This document shows positions 46,559 to 56,203 of a stretch of 64,000 nt of DNA, one piece after another. The stretch is from Streptomyces sp. RKAG290 (GTDB lineage: Bacteria > Actinomycetota > Actinomycetes > Streptomycetales > Streptomycetaceae). Position 1 is the stretch's first letter, and the number at the start of each line of letters is the position of its first letter. Made by a program: the position numbers and the translations under genes. The notes below the pieces were generated by a model. That model was not told where the DNA came from. It was given only the letters and a program-made list of their open reading frames with translations, and searched no databases. The stretch lies in assembly GCF_023701695.1 (NCBI RefSeq), contig NZ_JAJOZC010000001.1, forward strand, positions 4,711,894 through 4,775,893, read 5' to 3'.

Positions 46559-46801
46559 GTCCTCAATCGCCGGACGGGCTTGAGTCGATGTCTGCCGGCC
46601 GTTGGGCCCGGGCAGTTCCAGCCCGTCCGGCGTTTGAGGACGGAACCCTGTGCCCGGGTCCGGAGCGGGGCAGCTGCCCCCGAGCGCCGGGAGCGACAGG
46701 TTTTGTCGCCCCGGTCCGGGGGCGAGGGTTCCGTCCTCAATCGCCGGACGGGCTTGGGGGGTCCGGCGCGAGGGTTCCGTCCTCGATCGCCGGACGGGCT
46801 T
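46559..46801. repeat. Cluster of interspersed palindromic repeats
   Basis: GTCCTCAATCGCCGGACGGGCTT occurs at 46559-46581 and 46733-46755. A CTCGATC variant lies at 46779-46801 and an inverted variant (AGCCCGTCCGGCGTTTGAGGAC) at 46620-46641. The same unit forms the hairpin at 27921-27972. Copies sit between two convergent genes, where the inverted pair can act as terminator. Confidence 0.85.
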
Positions 46802-46809
46802 GGGGGGTC

Positions 46810-48171
46810 CTACGGTCTCGGGCGGGCCGCCGTGTGGCGGTCGAGGAAGTCTGCGATGTCGACCGATCCCCGGGCCCGCGGCCGCAGTACCGCGACCGCC
46901 CCCGCCAGCATCGCCCGGATCCGGGAGGACTGGACCTGGTCCAGCAGGTCCAGCACCTGGTGACCCGTGGCCGCGGCCTCCTCCGCCAGGCCCGCGCGGG
47001 CCAGGTCCGTGGTCAGTTCGGCCCGGTACAGGGCCAGGTTCCGGGTGAAGTGCGGGTCCTGCAGCCGCGTCGCCCGCCGTGCGTGGCGCGCCGCCCGCGA
47101 CCAGTCGCCCAGCGCCGACCAGCACTGCGCCTCCAGCATCTCCAGCTCCGCCTCCCGGAAGAAGGTCATCCACTCCGGGTCCGCCGTGGACGGGCCCTGC
47201 CCGAACGCGACGTGCGCCCGGCCGAGCGCACGCTCGCAGCCGGTACGGTCCCCGAGCCCCGCCCGGCCCCCCGCCTCCCGCAGCGAGAGCAGGGCCAGCA
47301 GCCGCGGTGAGCCCAGCGGCTGGGCCGCCCGCAGCCCCGCCTCCGCCGCGCGCACGGACTCGCGCGAGCGCCCCGTGTCCCGGGCCAGGAAGGACGCGTT
47401 GCAGAACGCGTGGGCCTCCAGCGCCGGGTCCCCGGCCACCCGCGACGTGGCCAGCGCCTCCGCGTAGTGCGAGCGTGCGTCCTCGAACCGGCCCGAGTCG
47501 TGGGCCAGCCAGCCCACCGAGATCGCCAGCTCACCGGCCCCGGCGTGCAGCCGGTCCGCCGTGGAGCGCCGGGTCGTGGTCCCGGAGTCGAGCAGCGCGT
47601 ACGCCGCCCGCAACGGCTGCGAGGCCCGCCGGTACAGGCCGTCTCCGCCGTGCCGGTCGTCCAGCAGCCGGATCTGCCGCACCGCCTTCTCGACGGCACA
47701 GACCTCGGCCTCCCCGACCCGGCGCTGGGCGGGCAGGGAGGTGGATGCGGACGTCCCGCCGAGGCCCAGGCCCAGGGACGCGGCCGCCATCGCGGTCGAG
47801 CCGCTCGTCATGAATACGCGACGCAGCACGTCGCACTCCTCGTCGGTTTCGCTGCCGAGCAGCGAGGAAATCGGGGGCGGTGGGGCGTCCGTCACGGGCC
47901 TGGCCCCCCTGCCGCGTACCGATTCCCGCGGTGAGAAGCCCAGGTCCGCCAGGTTCGCCCCGGGGAACATGTGCAGGAAGACCCGTTCGTAGGCGTAGTT
48001 AGGGCAGCGGATCTCGCCTGACTCCACGCGTCCGATGTACCGGGCGTCGCACGCGACCTGCTCGCCGATCTCGCGGGCGGACCTGCGTACCGCGGCAGCG
48101 AACTCCCCGGCGGAGCGCTGTCCGCGCAGCCGCCGGAAGGCGAGGTTGGGAACTGCCCGTGTCGACACCAT
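46810..48171 (-). CDS. Regulator with N-terminal HTH and TPR repeats
   Basis: 453 residues from the ATG before VSTRAVPNLAFRRLRG. An XRE-like helix-turn-helix occupies about 12-60 (FAAAVRRSAREIGEQVACDARYIGRVESGEIRCPNYAYERVF). After a linker with a short hydrophobic stretch, the rest (about 165-435) consists of Ala-rich helical pairs of TPR type. This layout is seen in Streptomyces development and antibiotic regulators such as the NsdA group; I call it a relative, not an orthologue. A small protein gene lies divergently upstream with a 240-base gap, which may hold its target promoter. Confidence 0.75.
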   Translation of the reverse strand: MVSTRAVPNLAFRRLRGQRSAGEFAAAVRRSAREIGEQVACDARYIGRVESGEIRCPNYAYERVFLHMFPGANLADLGFSPRESVRGRGARPVTDAPPPPISSLLGSETDEECDVLRRVFMTSGSTAMAAASLGLGLGGTSASTSLPAQRRVGEAEVCAVEKAVRQIRLLDDRHGGDGLYRRASQPLRAAYALLDSGTTTRRSTADRLHAGAGELAISVGWLAHDSGRFEDARSHYAEALATSRVAGDPALEAHAFCNASFLARDTGRSRESVRAAEAGLRAAQPLGSPRLLALLSLREAGGRAGLGDRTGCERALGRAHVAFGQGPSTADPEWMTFFREAELEMLEAQCWSALGDWSRAARHARRATRLQDPHFTRNLALYRAELTTDLARAGLAEEAAATGHQVLDLLDQVQSSRIRAMLAGAVAVLRPRARGSVDIADFLDRHTAARPRP

Positions 48172-48415
48172 GGCGGGGCCCTCTCTGGTGCGAGCCGGGC
48201 CCTTGTTTCCGGTGTCCCGGCGGAGCAAGAACGTACCTGCTGTGACAAGTCGCACACGCTGTGTTTGCTGACAAATCGGATATCTCACCCACGATCCGCC
48301 ATGAACTGCCACCCTTTGCGGCGGTGCGGGGCCGTAGCCCTTGACGCCGTCGGCGCGTTGGTCCATGTGGAGACGGAGTCCGGCTCCGCCCGGCGATGAG
48401 AGGAGAGGTCCCTTG

Positions 48416-48886
48416 TTGCATCTCGACACGGCGACCGGCTCGCGGACGACTGCGACGACGGCGACGAAGACGGCGACGACCGCCCCCACGGCACCCGCCG
48501 AGGGGGCCCCGGCGCCCGGTCCGCTCCCCGGCGCCGAACCGTGCGACCTGGTGACCGTCCCGGCCCGGCAGGGCCTGGAGGCCGTCGACATCCTGCGCCG
48601 CGGGGCGGATCAGGAGGCCGTCGGCCCGGTCCTGCACGACGGCCCCTGCGCCGTCCTCGGCTTCCTGGTGCCGCCGGGCACCGCGGAGGCGTGGGACGTG
48701 CCGGGCAGCGCCTGTACGAGGACGGACGGCCGCGGGCTGCGCATCCCCGCCGAGCCGCCCGTCTCCGGCGGCGTCTGGCTGCTGCCGCCCGTCCACGACA
48801 ACACCCAGGTCACCGACCCGGCCGCGCTGCGGGCCGCGCTGGACCAGGCCGCCCGGCTGATCGAGGCGGCCGACAACTGCCGCTGA
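48416..48886 (+). CDS. Small hypothetical protein divergent from the TPR regulator
   Basis: 156 residues if it starts at TTG 48416, eight bases after AGGAGAGG; a TTG three bases earlier is equivalent. The first 40 residues are Thr/Ala/Pro-rich and flexible. The rest forms one domain (CDLVTVPARQGLEAVDILRR..GPVLHDGPCAVLGFLVPPGTAEAWDVPGSACTRT..GLRIPAEPPVSGGVWLLPP). Several cysteines are conserved-looking. No family recognised. The gene lies head-to-head with the TPR regulator, and such pairs often work together. Confidence 0.6.
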   Translation: MHLDTATGSRTTATTATKTATTAPTAPAEGAPAPGPLPGAEPCDLVTVPARQGLEAVDILRRGADQEAVGPVLHDGPCAVLGFLVPPGTAEAWDVPGSACTRTDGRGLRIPAEPPVSGGVWLLPPVHDNTQVTDPAALRAALDQAARLIEAADNCR

Positions 48887-48957
48887 GCTCATAATGGCCG
48901 GACGGCGGGCGAGCGGACCGACCCGTCACGGCCGGTCCCCGACCGGTCCCGGACCCG

Positions 48958-49905
48958 ATGAGCAGTGAGCAGGGACGAGCAGTGGCACGTCGAGGAGCGG
49001 CCGGCGGCGCGGGCGAGCGCAAGCAGCGCACGGACCGCAGGGCCGACCGGAAGGCGGCACGGGGCGAGCAGGCCGGGGGCAACGTCACCGAGCCGGTGGA
49101 CGGCGGTCTCGCGGAGCTCGTGCCCGACCGGGAACGCAGGCGCGCCTGGACGCTGACGATCGACGGCGCGCCGCAGTCCCACGTGGACCTCGACGACCCG
49201 ACGTACCTCTCCTTCGAGTACCAGCGCCGGATCGGTCACATCGCCGACCTGGCCGCACCGGCCGGGCAGCCGCTGCACGTGGTGCATCTGGGCGGCGGGG
49301 CCTTCACGCTCGCCCGCTACATCGCCGCGACCCGCCCCCGCTCCACCCAGCAGATCGTCGAGGTGGACGCCGCCCTCGTCCAGCTGGTGCGCCGGGAGCT
49401 CCCGCTGGACCCGCAGGCCAGGATCAGGGTCCGCGCCACCGACGCCCGCGCGGGCCTCGGGAAGGTCCAGGACGGCTGGGCGGACCTGGTCATCGCCGAC
49501 GTCTTCAGCGGGGCCCGGACCCCCGCCCACCTCACCAGCACCGAGTTCCTCGCCGAGGTGCGCCGGGTCCTGAAACCCGGCGGGAGCTACGTGGCCAACC
49601 TGGCCGACGGGCCGCCGCTGGCCCATCTGCGCGGCCAGATCGCCACGGCCGCCACCGTCTTCCCCGAGCTCACCCTCGCCGCCGACCCGACCGTGTGGCG
49701 CGGCCGCCGCTTCGGCAACGCCGTACTGCTCGCCTCGGACGTGGCGCCGAAGATCGCGGAGCTGACCCGCCGGGTGGCGACCGATCCGCACCCGGGACGC
49801 GTGGAGCACGGCCGGGCGCTCGCCGACTTCACCGGCGGCGCGGCCCCGGTGCACGACGCCGACGCCCGCCCCTCACCGCCGCCGCCCGCCTCCGCCTTCC
49901 ACTGA
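48958..49905 (+). CDS. Spermidine synthase-like methyltransferase-fold protein
   Basis: 315 residues. The first 45 are basic and disordered. The SAM-binding-type Rossmann domain (about 60-260) has LHVVHLGGGAFTLARYIAATRP (motif I), IVEVDAALVQLVRRELPLD (the acidic residue for ribose), and DLVIADVFSGARTPAHLTSTEFL, the segment holding the catalytic Asp in spermidine synthases. This group is annotated as fused-MFS/spermidine-synthase-like proteins, and whether it makes polyamine is doubtful. Starts at ATG after CCCG, without a strong Shine-Dalgarno. Confidence 0.8.
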   Translation: MSSEQGRAVARRGAAGGAGERKQRTDRRADRKAARGEQAGGNVTEPVDGGLAELVPDRERRRAWTLTIDGAPQSHVDLDDPTYLSFEYQRRIGHIADLAAPAGQPLHVVHLGGGAFTLARYIAATRPRSTQQIVEVDAALVQLVRRELPLDPQARIRVRATDARAGLGKVQDGWADLVIADVFSGARTPAHLTSTEFLAEVRRVLKPGGSYVANLADGPPLAHLRGQIATAATVFPELTLAADPTVWRGRRFGNAVLLASDVAPKIAELTRRVATDPHPGRVEHGRALADFTGGAAPVHDADARPSPPPPASAFH

Positions 49906-49947
49906 CGACGGGCCGCTCTCCCGCACCGGGCGGTACGGGCGCGCCTC

Positions 49948-50493
49948 TCAGGACTTCACGACCTGGACCTGCGGCGGATGGTCGTTCCAGGTGCAGAAGA
50001 CCGAGACCGTGGTGCCGTCGTCCTGGGTGAAGTCCACCCGGATCCAGGTGGTGTTCGTCCAGACCTGCATCGACCAGCCCGGCTCCGGAGTCGCCGACAC
50101 CAGCTTCGCCCGGTCCGCGCCCAGCTCGAAGACGACCCGGCCGCCGTCCGTCGGGTAACTCTTCGCCGTGCCCGAGGGAGTGGCCGAAGGGGCGGGTGGC
50201 GGCGGAGTGCTCGCGCGGCTGCGGGAGGGGGCGGGCGAGGGGCTCGCGGACGGCTTCGGCGAGCTGCGTGGCTCGGTGCTGCGGGCGGACGGGGAGGGCT
50301 CCGGGCGCCGCGTCGAGGACGAGAGCTTCTCCGTGCTCGCCCGGTCACCCCGGGCGCTCGCCGAGATCGGCACCGCGCGCGGCGGGTCGTACGCCGTCCC
50401 CGCCATCACGGTGTGCACGCCCCACCACGACAGCGTGACCGCGGCGCCGGTGGCGAGCGACCACGCGAGCGCGTGTACGAGTCCTCGTTGCAT
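49948..50493 (-). CDS. Membrane-anchored protein of unknown function
   Basis: 181 residues (ATG at 50493; one at 50502 is possible). One membrane helix near the N-terminus (LVHALAWSLATGAAVTLSWWGVH) is followed by a Ser/Pro-rich linker (about 45-115) and a C-terminal beta domain (about 120-181) with VVFELGADRAKLVSATPEPGWSMQVWTNTTWIRVDF. The domain should face outward. It is divergent from the response regulator gene (89 bases) and may report on the envelope stress that the two-component system senses; speculative. No family recognised. Confidence 0.65.
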   Translation of the reverse strand: MQRGLVHALAWSLATGAAVTLSWWGVHTVMAGTAYDPPRAVPISASARGDRASTEKLSSSTRRPEPSPSARSTEPRSSPKPSASPSPAPSRSRASTPPPPAPSATPSGTAKSYPTDGGRVVFELGADRAKLVSATPEPGWSMQVWTNTTWIRVDFTQDDGTTVSVFCTWNDHPPQVQVVKS

Positions 50494-50582
50494 CCGGCAC
50501 ATCCTGCACCACCGGCCCGCCCGGTGTCCCGCCGATGCCACCGGCCGTACCCGCCGCCGCCGGATGAAGTACGGTGCCGCCC

Positions 50583-51299
50583 ATGCCAAGTGTGCTCGTG
50601 GTCGAGGACGACCAGTTCGTACGTTCCGCCCTCATCCGGCACCTGACCGAGGCCTCCCATACGGTACGGAGTGTCGGCACCGCGCTCGAAGCGCTGCGCG
50701 AGGTCGCCCACTTCCGGTTCGACGTGGTCATCCTCGATCTGGGGCTCCCCGATCTCGACGGGTCGGAGGCGCTGAAGATGCTGCGCGGCATCACCGACGT
50801 GCCCGTCATCATCGCGACCGCCCGCGACGACGAGAGCGAGATCGTCCGGCTGCTCAACGACGGTGCGGACGACTACCTGACCAAGCCGTTCTCGGTGGAA
50901 CACCTCTCCGCCCGGATGGCCGCCGTGCTGCGCCGCTCACGGGCCGCGGGCGGCGAGGCGCCGTCGCCGCGCGTCATCCAGGTCGGCGGGCTCTCCATAG
51001 ACCCGCTGCGGCGCCAGGCCGAGCTCGACGGCACCGACCTCGATCTCACCCGCCGGGAGTTCGACCTGCTGACCTTCCTGGCCGGCCGGCCGGGTGTCGT
51101 CGTCCCGCGCAAGGAACTCCTCGCGGAGGTCTGGCAGCAGTCGTACGGGGATGATCAGACCATTGACGTCCATCTCTCCTGGCTCCGGCGGAAACTGGGC
51201 GAAACGGCCGCACGCCCGCGCTATCTGCACACCCTGCGCGGCGTCGGCGTCAAACTGCAGCCGCCCGCCGCGCCCCGCGCCCCGGAGCAGCCCGCATGA
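50583..51299 (+). CDS. OmpR-family response regulator
   Basis: 238 residues from the ATG giving MPSVLVVEDD; a GTG nine bases earlier is possible. The receiver domain (1-115) has the acidic pair Asp9-Asp10, phospho-acceptor Asp52 in VILDLGLP, and Lys101 in LTKPF. The winged-helix output domain (about 135-225) carries RREFDLLTFLAG and DVHLSWLRRKLGE. Its gene overlaps that of the histidine kinase (ATGA), so the pair is coupled. Targets unknown; the chitinase gene just downstream is a candidate. Confidence 0.93.
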   Translation: MPSVLVVEDDQFVRSALIRHLTEASHTVRSVGTALEALREVAHFRFDVVILDLGLPDLDGSEALKMLRGITDVPVIIATARDDESEIVRLLNDGADDYLTKPFSVEHLSARMAAVLRRSRAAGGEAPSPRVIQVGGLSIDPLRRQAELDGTDLDLTRREFDLLTFLAGRPGVVVPRKELLAEVWQQSYGDDQTIDVHLSWLRRKLGETAARPRYLHTLRGVGVKLQPPAAPRAPEQPA

Positions 51300-52741
51300 G
51301 GTGGGCGCTGGTCAAGGTCTGTCTGGCGGTCACCGTGATGGTCGTGGTGGCCTTCGCCGTACCCCTGGGCCTCGTCATCAAGGAGATGGCGCGCGACCGG
51401 GCCTTCTCCGACGCCGAGCGGCAGGCCGCGACGATCGGCCCGACGCTCTCCATCACCACCGACCGGGACGAGCTCGACAAGGCCGTGCTCACCACCGAGC
51501 CCGGGGCCGCGGGCCGGATGGCAGTCCACGTGCCCGCCTCCGACGAGGCCGACAGCCAGCCGGTGGAGATCGGCAGCCGCCGCGCCACCCGCAAGGACCT
51601 GGAGACCGTACGGGAGTCGGGGCGCGCCTCCATCACCGAGGTGACCGGCGGCTCCGCGCTGCTCCAGCCCACCGCGCTCGGCTCCGGGGGCACCGCCGTC
51701 GTCGAGGTGTTCGTGCCCGAGGGCGAGGTCTCCAACGGCGTCGCCACCGCGTGGCTGATGCTGGCGGGCGTCGGCATCGCGCTGATCGTCGGCTCGGTCG
51801 CCGTGGCCGACCGGCTCGGCGTACGCATGGTGGAACCGGCCCGGCGGCTCGCGGGGGCCGCGCACGACCTGGGGGAGGGGCAGCTCGGGACCCGCGTACC
51901 TGAGGAGGGGCCGACCGAACTCCGGTCCGCCGCCGTCGCCTTCAACTCCATGGCCGACCAGGTCGTCCAGCTCCTCGCCAACGAGCGCGAACTGGCCGCC
52001 GACCTCTCGCACCGGCTGCGCACCCCGCTCACCGTGCTCCGGCTCAACGCCGCCTCGCTCGGCGAGGGCCCGGCCGCCGACCAGACCCGGTCGGCCGTCG
52101 AGCAGCTGGAGCGCGAGGTCGACACGATCATCAGGACCGCCCGGGAGCAACGCCCGCAGACCCAGGGGCAGGGCGGCGGGCCGGGGGCCGGCTGCGACGC
52201 CTCCGAAGTGATCCGCGAACGCATGGGCTTCTGGTCGGCGCTGGCCGAGGACGAGGGCCGCGAGGTGCGGCTGGCGGGAGTGGACCGCACGGTACGCATT
52301 CCGGTGGCCCGCCCCGAACTGGCAGCGGCACTCGACGCGTTGCTCGGAAACGTCTTCCGGCACACCCCCGAGGGCACCGCCTTCGCCGTCGACGTCCACC
52401 ACAGCGCCGACGCGGTGATCGTGCTGGTCTCGGACGCGGGCGGCGGCATCGCGGACCCCAAGGCCGCGCTGGCGCGCGGGGGCAGCGGCCGCGGCGGTGC
52501 GAAGAGCGCGGTCGGCTCGACCGGGCTCGGCCTCGACATCGTCAGCCGGGTCGCCGAATCCACCGGCGGTGACGTACGGATCGGCCGCTCGGTGCTCGGC
52601 GGCACGGAGGTGCGCATCTGGATCGGGCTCGACGGACAGCGGCCCCAGCGCCGCGGACACCGGGTGGGGCGGCGGCGACGCGGAGTGACGCGACGGAACG
52701 CAGAGCTCCGATTCCGTTCCGGAGCAGGTCCGAACCTTTAG
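51296..52741 (+). CDS. Sensor histidine kinase
   Basis: 481 residues. Two membrane helices (about 8-28 and 150-171) flank a sensor loop of about 120 residues outside the cell. A HAMP segment (about 172-225) is followed by the dimerisation domain with His239 in DLSHRLRTPLTVL, then the ATPase domain with the N box NVFRH, G1 DAGGGI and G2 GSTGLGLDIV. The tail after about 455 is very basic (RRGHRVGRRRRGVTRR). It should phosphorylate the response regulator encoded just upstream. Signal unknown. Confidence 0.93.
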   Translation: MRWALVKVCLAVTVMVVVAFAVPLGLVIKEMARDRAFSDAERQAATIGPTLSITTDRDELDKAVLTTEPGAAGRMAVHVPASDEADSQPVEIGSRRATRKDLETVRESGRASITEVTGGSALLQPTALGSGGTAVVEVFVPEGEVSNGVATAWLMLAGVGIALIVGSVAVADRLGVRMVEPARRLAGAAHDLGEGQLGTRVPEEGPTELRSAAVAFNSMADQVVQLLANERELAADLSHRLRTPLTVLRLNAASLGEGPAADQTRSAVEQLEREVDTIIRTAREQRPQTQGQGGGPGAGCDASEVIRERMGFWSALAEDEGREVRLAGVDRTVRIPVARPELAAALDALLGNVFRHTPEGTAFAVDVHHSADAVIVLVSDAGGGIADPKAALARGGSGRGGAKSAVGSTGLGLDIVSRVAESTGGDVRIGRSVLGGTEVRIWIGLDGQRPQRRGHRVGRRRRGVTRRNAELRFRSGAGPNL

Positions 52742-52870
52742 ACCGGCCGATGCGCTCCTTAAGCCCACCCTAAGAACACCAAGTCGCAGCCCAAGTGCGG
52801 CATTTGCCGGATTCGGTGTCGCTAGCGTGCTCTCGCATCCCCCACTTCCGTATGACGAGGCAGGAACGCG

Positions 52871-54354
52871 ATGGGCACCAGCACGCACCGGCGCACGGCG
52901 AGCACCAGGACCAAGGCGATCGGCGCGGTCGTCGCCGCGGCCGTGATCGGCGGAACGGTCTTCGCCCTCACCGGCACGGCCCAGGCGGCGGCGGTCGGCG
53001 CCGCCTACACCAGGACCAGCGGCTGGACGGGCGGTTACACCGGTCAGTACGTCGTCACCAACGACACCGGCTCCGCCAAGTCCGGCTGGACGCTCGAATT
53101 CGATCTGCCGGCGGGCACGAAGCTGAGCTCCCTGTGGAACGGCGAGCACACGGTCAGCGGCAACCACGTCACCGTGAAGCCGGCCAGCTGGGACAAGGAG
53201 CTGGCTGCCGGCAAGTCCGTCACCATCGGCTTCGTCACCACCTCGGACGATGCCGCCGCCGACCCCACCGGCTGCCTCATCGACGACGCCAAGTGCTCCG
53301 TCGACACCGGCGCCACACCGGAGCCCAGCGGCCGCCCCACCGAGACCGCGACCCCACCCCCACCGGCTCGGCCACCCCCACGGACCCGCCGGCCGGGACC
53401 GCGACACCGACCCCCACGCCGGCCCCCACCAAGACCGACAGCGCCGGCGGCGGCACGGCGAGCGGCGCGGGCTTCGCCCCGTACGTCGACACCTCGCTCT
53501 ACCCCGCCTTCGACCTGGCCGACACCGCCACCAAGACCGGGGTCAAGCAGTTCAACCTCGCCTTCATCACCTCCGGCGGCAGCTGCGCTCCCCTCTGGGG
53601 CGGTGTCACCGGCCTCGGTGACGACAAGGTCGCCTCCCAGATCGGCGACCTGCGCGCGGCGGGCGGCGACGTCCGGGTCTCCTTCGGCGGCGCTTCCGGC
53701 TCCGAGCTGGCGCTGAACTGCACCTCGGCCGACGACCTGGCCGCGGCCTACGGCAAGGTCGTGGACGCGTACAAGCTGACCAAGGTCGACTTCGACATCG
53801 AGGGCGGCGCGCTGCCCGACACGGCGGCCAACTCCCGCCGCGCCCAGGCCATCGCCCAGCTCCAGAAGTCCCACCCCGGCCTGGACGTCTCCTTCACCCT
53901 GCCGGTGATGCCCGAGGGGCTGACCCAGCCCGGCGTGGACCTGATCGCCGACGCGAAGAAGAACGGCGTGGACGTCGGCGCGGTCAACGTCATGGCGATG
54001 GACTACGGCCCCTCGTACAGCGGCGACATGGGCACGTACGCGATCCAGGCGGCCACGGCCACCCAGGCCCAGATCAAGGGCGTGCTCGGGCTCTCCGACG
54101 CGGACGCGTGGAAGGCCGTCGCGGTGACGCCGATGATCGGTGTGAACGACGTCAGCACCGAGGTCTTCAAGGTCGACGACGCCACGCAGCTGGTGGAGTT
54201 CGCCCAGGAGAAGGGCCTCGCCTGGCTGGCGATGTGGTCGGGCACCCGGGACAAGGAGTGCGCGGGCGGTGCGCAGCCGTCCGCGGACGCGTCGTGCAGC
54301 TCGATCGCCCAGGAGCCGCTCGCCTTCACGAAGGCGTTCGGCGCCTACAAGTAG
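52871..54354 (+). pseudogene. CBM2-GH18 chitinase, one frameshift in the linker as given
   Basis: Two frames together encode about 494 residues. Frame one holds the signal peptide (ends about 37, TGTAQAAA) and a CBM2 (about 38-135; GWTGGYTGQYVVTND and ASWDKELAAGKS). Frame two holds the GH18 barrel (FAPYVDTSLYPAFDL, then KVDFDIEGG as the catalytic DxDxE-type motif, NVMAMDY and LAMWS). The break is in the Thr/Pro linker: one more C in the run 53352-53355 gives ETATPTPTGSATPT. Linker slippage, or a sequencing error, is likely. It would degrade chitin or related N-acetylglucosamine polymers; no clear DasR site is visible upstream. Confidence 0.85.
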
Positions 54355-54526
54355 CCACCACCCCCTCGCGCATCCCGGCCGGCCCCACTCCCCCCACATC
54401 CGGCCGGGGTGCGCCCCCTTTTGCGCCCGGACGGGCCGATCCGGCCGCCTGCGGCGGAGGCCGGCCCGTCCGGCGACCGGGGACAGCGCCCGGCCGGAGG
54501 CCACGCGCTGTCCCGCTGCCGCACCC

Positions 54527-54541
54527 GAACGAAAGGCCCTA
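54527..54541 (-). repeat. 3'-end element at the leuA stop
   Basis: On the minus strand TAG-GGCCTTTCGTTCGG begins with the leuA stop codon. It matches the copies at the ends of glxA (6091-6107) and, with changes, orn (63788-63808). Confidence 0.65.
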
Positions 54542-56177
54542 CTGCGCCCGGTTCACCGCGGACAGCACCGCCGCGACCGCCGCCGCGACGGCGGACGTGT
54601 CCTGCCCCGCCCCCAGCGCACCTCATCGCCGACCCGGCACTGCGCGTACGCCGTCGCCCCGGGCCCCGCCGCGACCGCCGCCTCCTCCGCGAAGTCGACG
54701 ATCGCGACCTCCACCCCCGCGGCCGCCAGCGCGTGCGTGAACGCGGACACCGTGCCGCTGCCCGTGCCCTCGTAGTCGCCCTCGCGCCCGTCCATCCGCA
54801 GCGTGCAGACGAACCGCTGCCCGCCCGCCGGATCGTGCTCCGTCGACCAGGACGTCAGGGCGATCGCACCGTCCCGCCCGGGACCAGATACGTCGTCTCG
54901 AACAGCTGCCACAGATCCTTCGGCGTGGCCTCCAGACCGCTGTCGTCCGTCGTGTCCTGCACCGCACGGGAGAAGTCCGCCCGCATCCCGGCCGGCAGGT
55001 CCACCCCGTAGTTGCTCCGCAGCAGATGGGCGATGCCGCCCTTGCCGGACTGGCTGTTGACCCGGATGACCGCCTCGTACGTACGCCCCACATCCGCCGG
55101 GTCGATCGGCAGGTACGGCACCGACCACCTCTCGGAGCCGTCACGCGCACGGTCCGCGAAGCCCTTGCTGATCGCGTCCTGATGGGTGCCGGAGAACGCG
55201 GTGTACACCAGGTCGCCGCCGTACGGATGGCGCGCCGGAACCGGCAGCCGGTTGCAGTGCTCCACCGTGCGGCGGATCTCGTCGATGTCCGAGAAGTCGA
55301 TCATCGGGTCGACACCCTGGGCGTACAGGTTGAGGGCCAGGTTGACCAGGTCGACGTTGCCGAACAGGCACCCCTCCACCCGCTGCGCCCCCGCCAGCAC
55401 CGCGAGTTCCGCGCACGCCACCCCCGTACCGCGGTCGTTGTGCGGGTGGACGGAGAGGATCACCGACCCGCGGCGGTCCAGATGGCGGTGCATGTACTCG
55501 ATCTGGTCCGCGTACACGTTCGGCGTCGCGATCTCCACCGTGGCCGGGAGGTTGTGGATCACCGGCCGGTCGGGCGAGGCGTCCCAGACCTCGGTCAGGC
55601 TGTTGCAGATCTCCAGGACGAAGTCCGGTTCGGTGAGGATGAACACCTCGGGCGAGAACTCGAACCGGATGTCCGCCGCGGGCCCGGTCCGAGCCAGCCG
55701 CTCCATCTGCCGCGCCGCGTCCAGTACGACGCCGTGCACCTCGGCCCGGCTGCGCCCGAGGACGACGTCCCGCCAGACGGGCGCGGTCGGGATGTACAGG
55801 TGGACGACCACCCGGTCCATCCCCGCGACGGACTCGAAGGTCCGCTCGATCAGGTCCGCTCTGGCCGGGGTGAAGACGACCACCGTCACGTCCTCCGGCA
55901 CGGCGCCGCTCCGCGCCAGGTGCCGTACGAAGTCGAAGTCGGTGCGGCTCGCTGACGGGTAGCCGACCTCGATCTCCTTGAAGCCCATCGCGACGAGCAG
56001 ATCGAACATCCGGCGCTTGCGAGGGGTGTCCATCGGTTCGGCCAGCGCCTGGTTGCCGTCCCGCAGGTCGACGGGCACCCAGAGCGGGGCCTGCTCGATG
56101 CGGGCGTCCGGCCAGCCGCGGCCGGTCAGCGGGATCTCGACGCGGTCGAAGGCGGAGCGGTAGCGATGCGACGGCAT
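54539..56177 (-). pseudogene. 2-isopropylmalate synthase paralogue, two frameshifts and a missing loop
   Basis: Three frames together cover a LeuA-type protein of about 546 residues. The metal and substrate motifs VDLRDGNQAL, HNLPATVE, HPHNDRGTG and the C-terminal leucine-sensing domain (TCxLRMDGREGDYEGTGSG-type) are all there. Single-base losses lie at about 54876 (restoring gives VPGRDGAIAL) and in the C-run 54611-54615 (giving RWGAGQDTSAVAAAV). LeuA also normally has LFGNGERTGNV; this copy reads LFGNVDLV, lacking six residues of the conserved active-site loop without a frameshift. It starts at MPSHRYRSAFDR. Probably a non-functional or altered paralogue; the genome should have a normal leuA elsewhere. 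Confidence 0.85.
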
Positions 56178-56203
56178 GGAGCTGGAGCGTTGCGGATTCC
56201 AGC

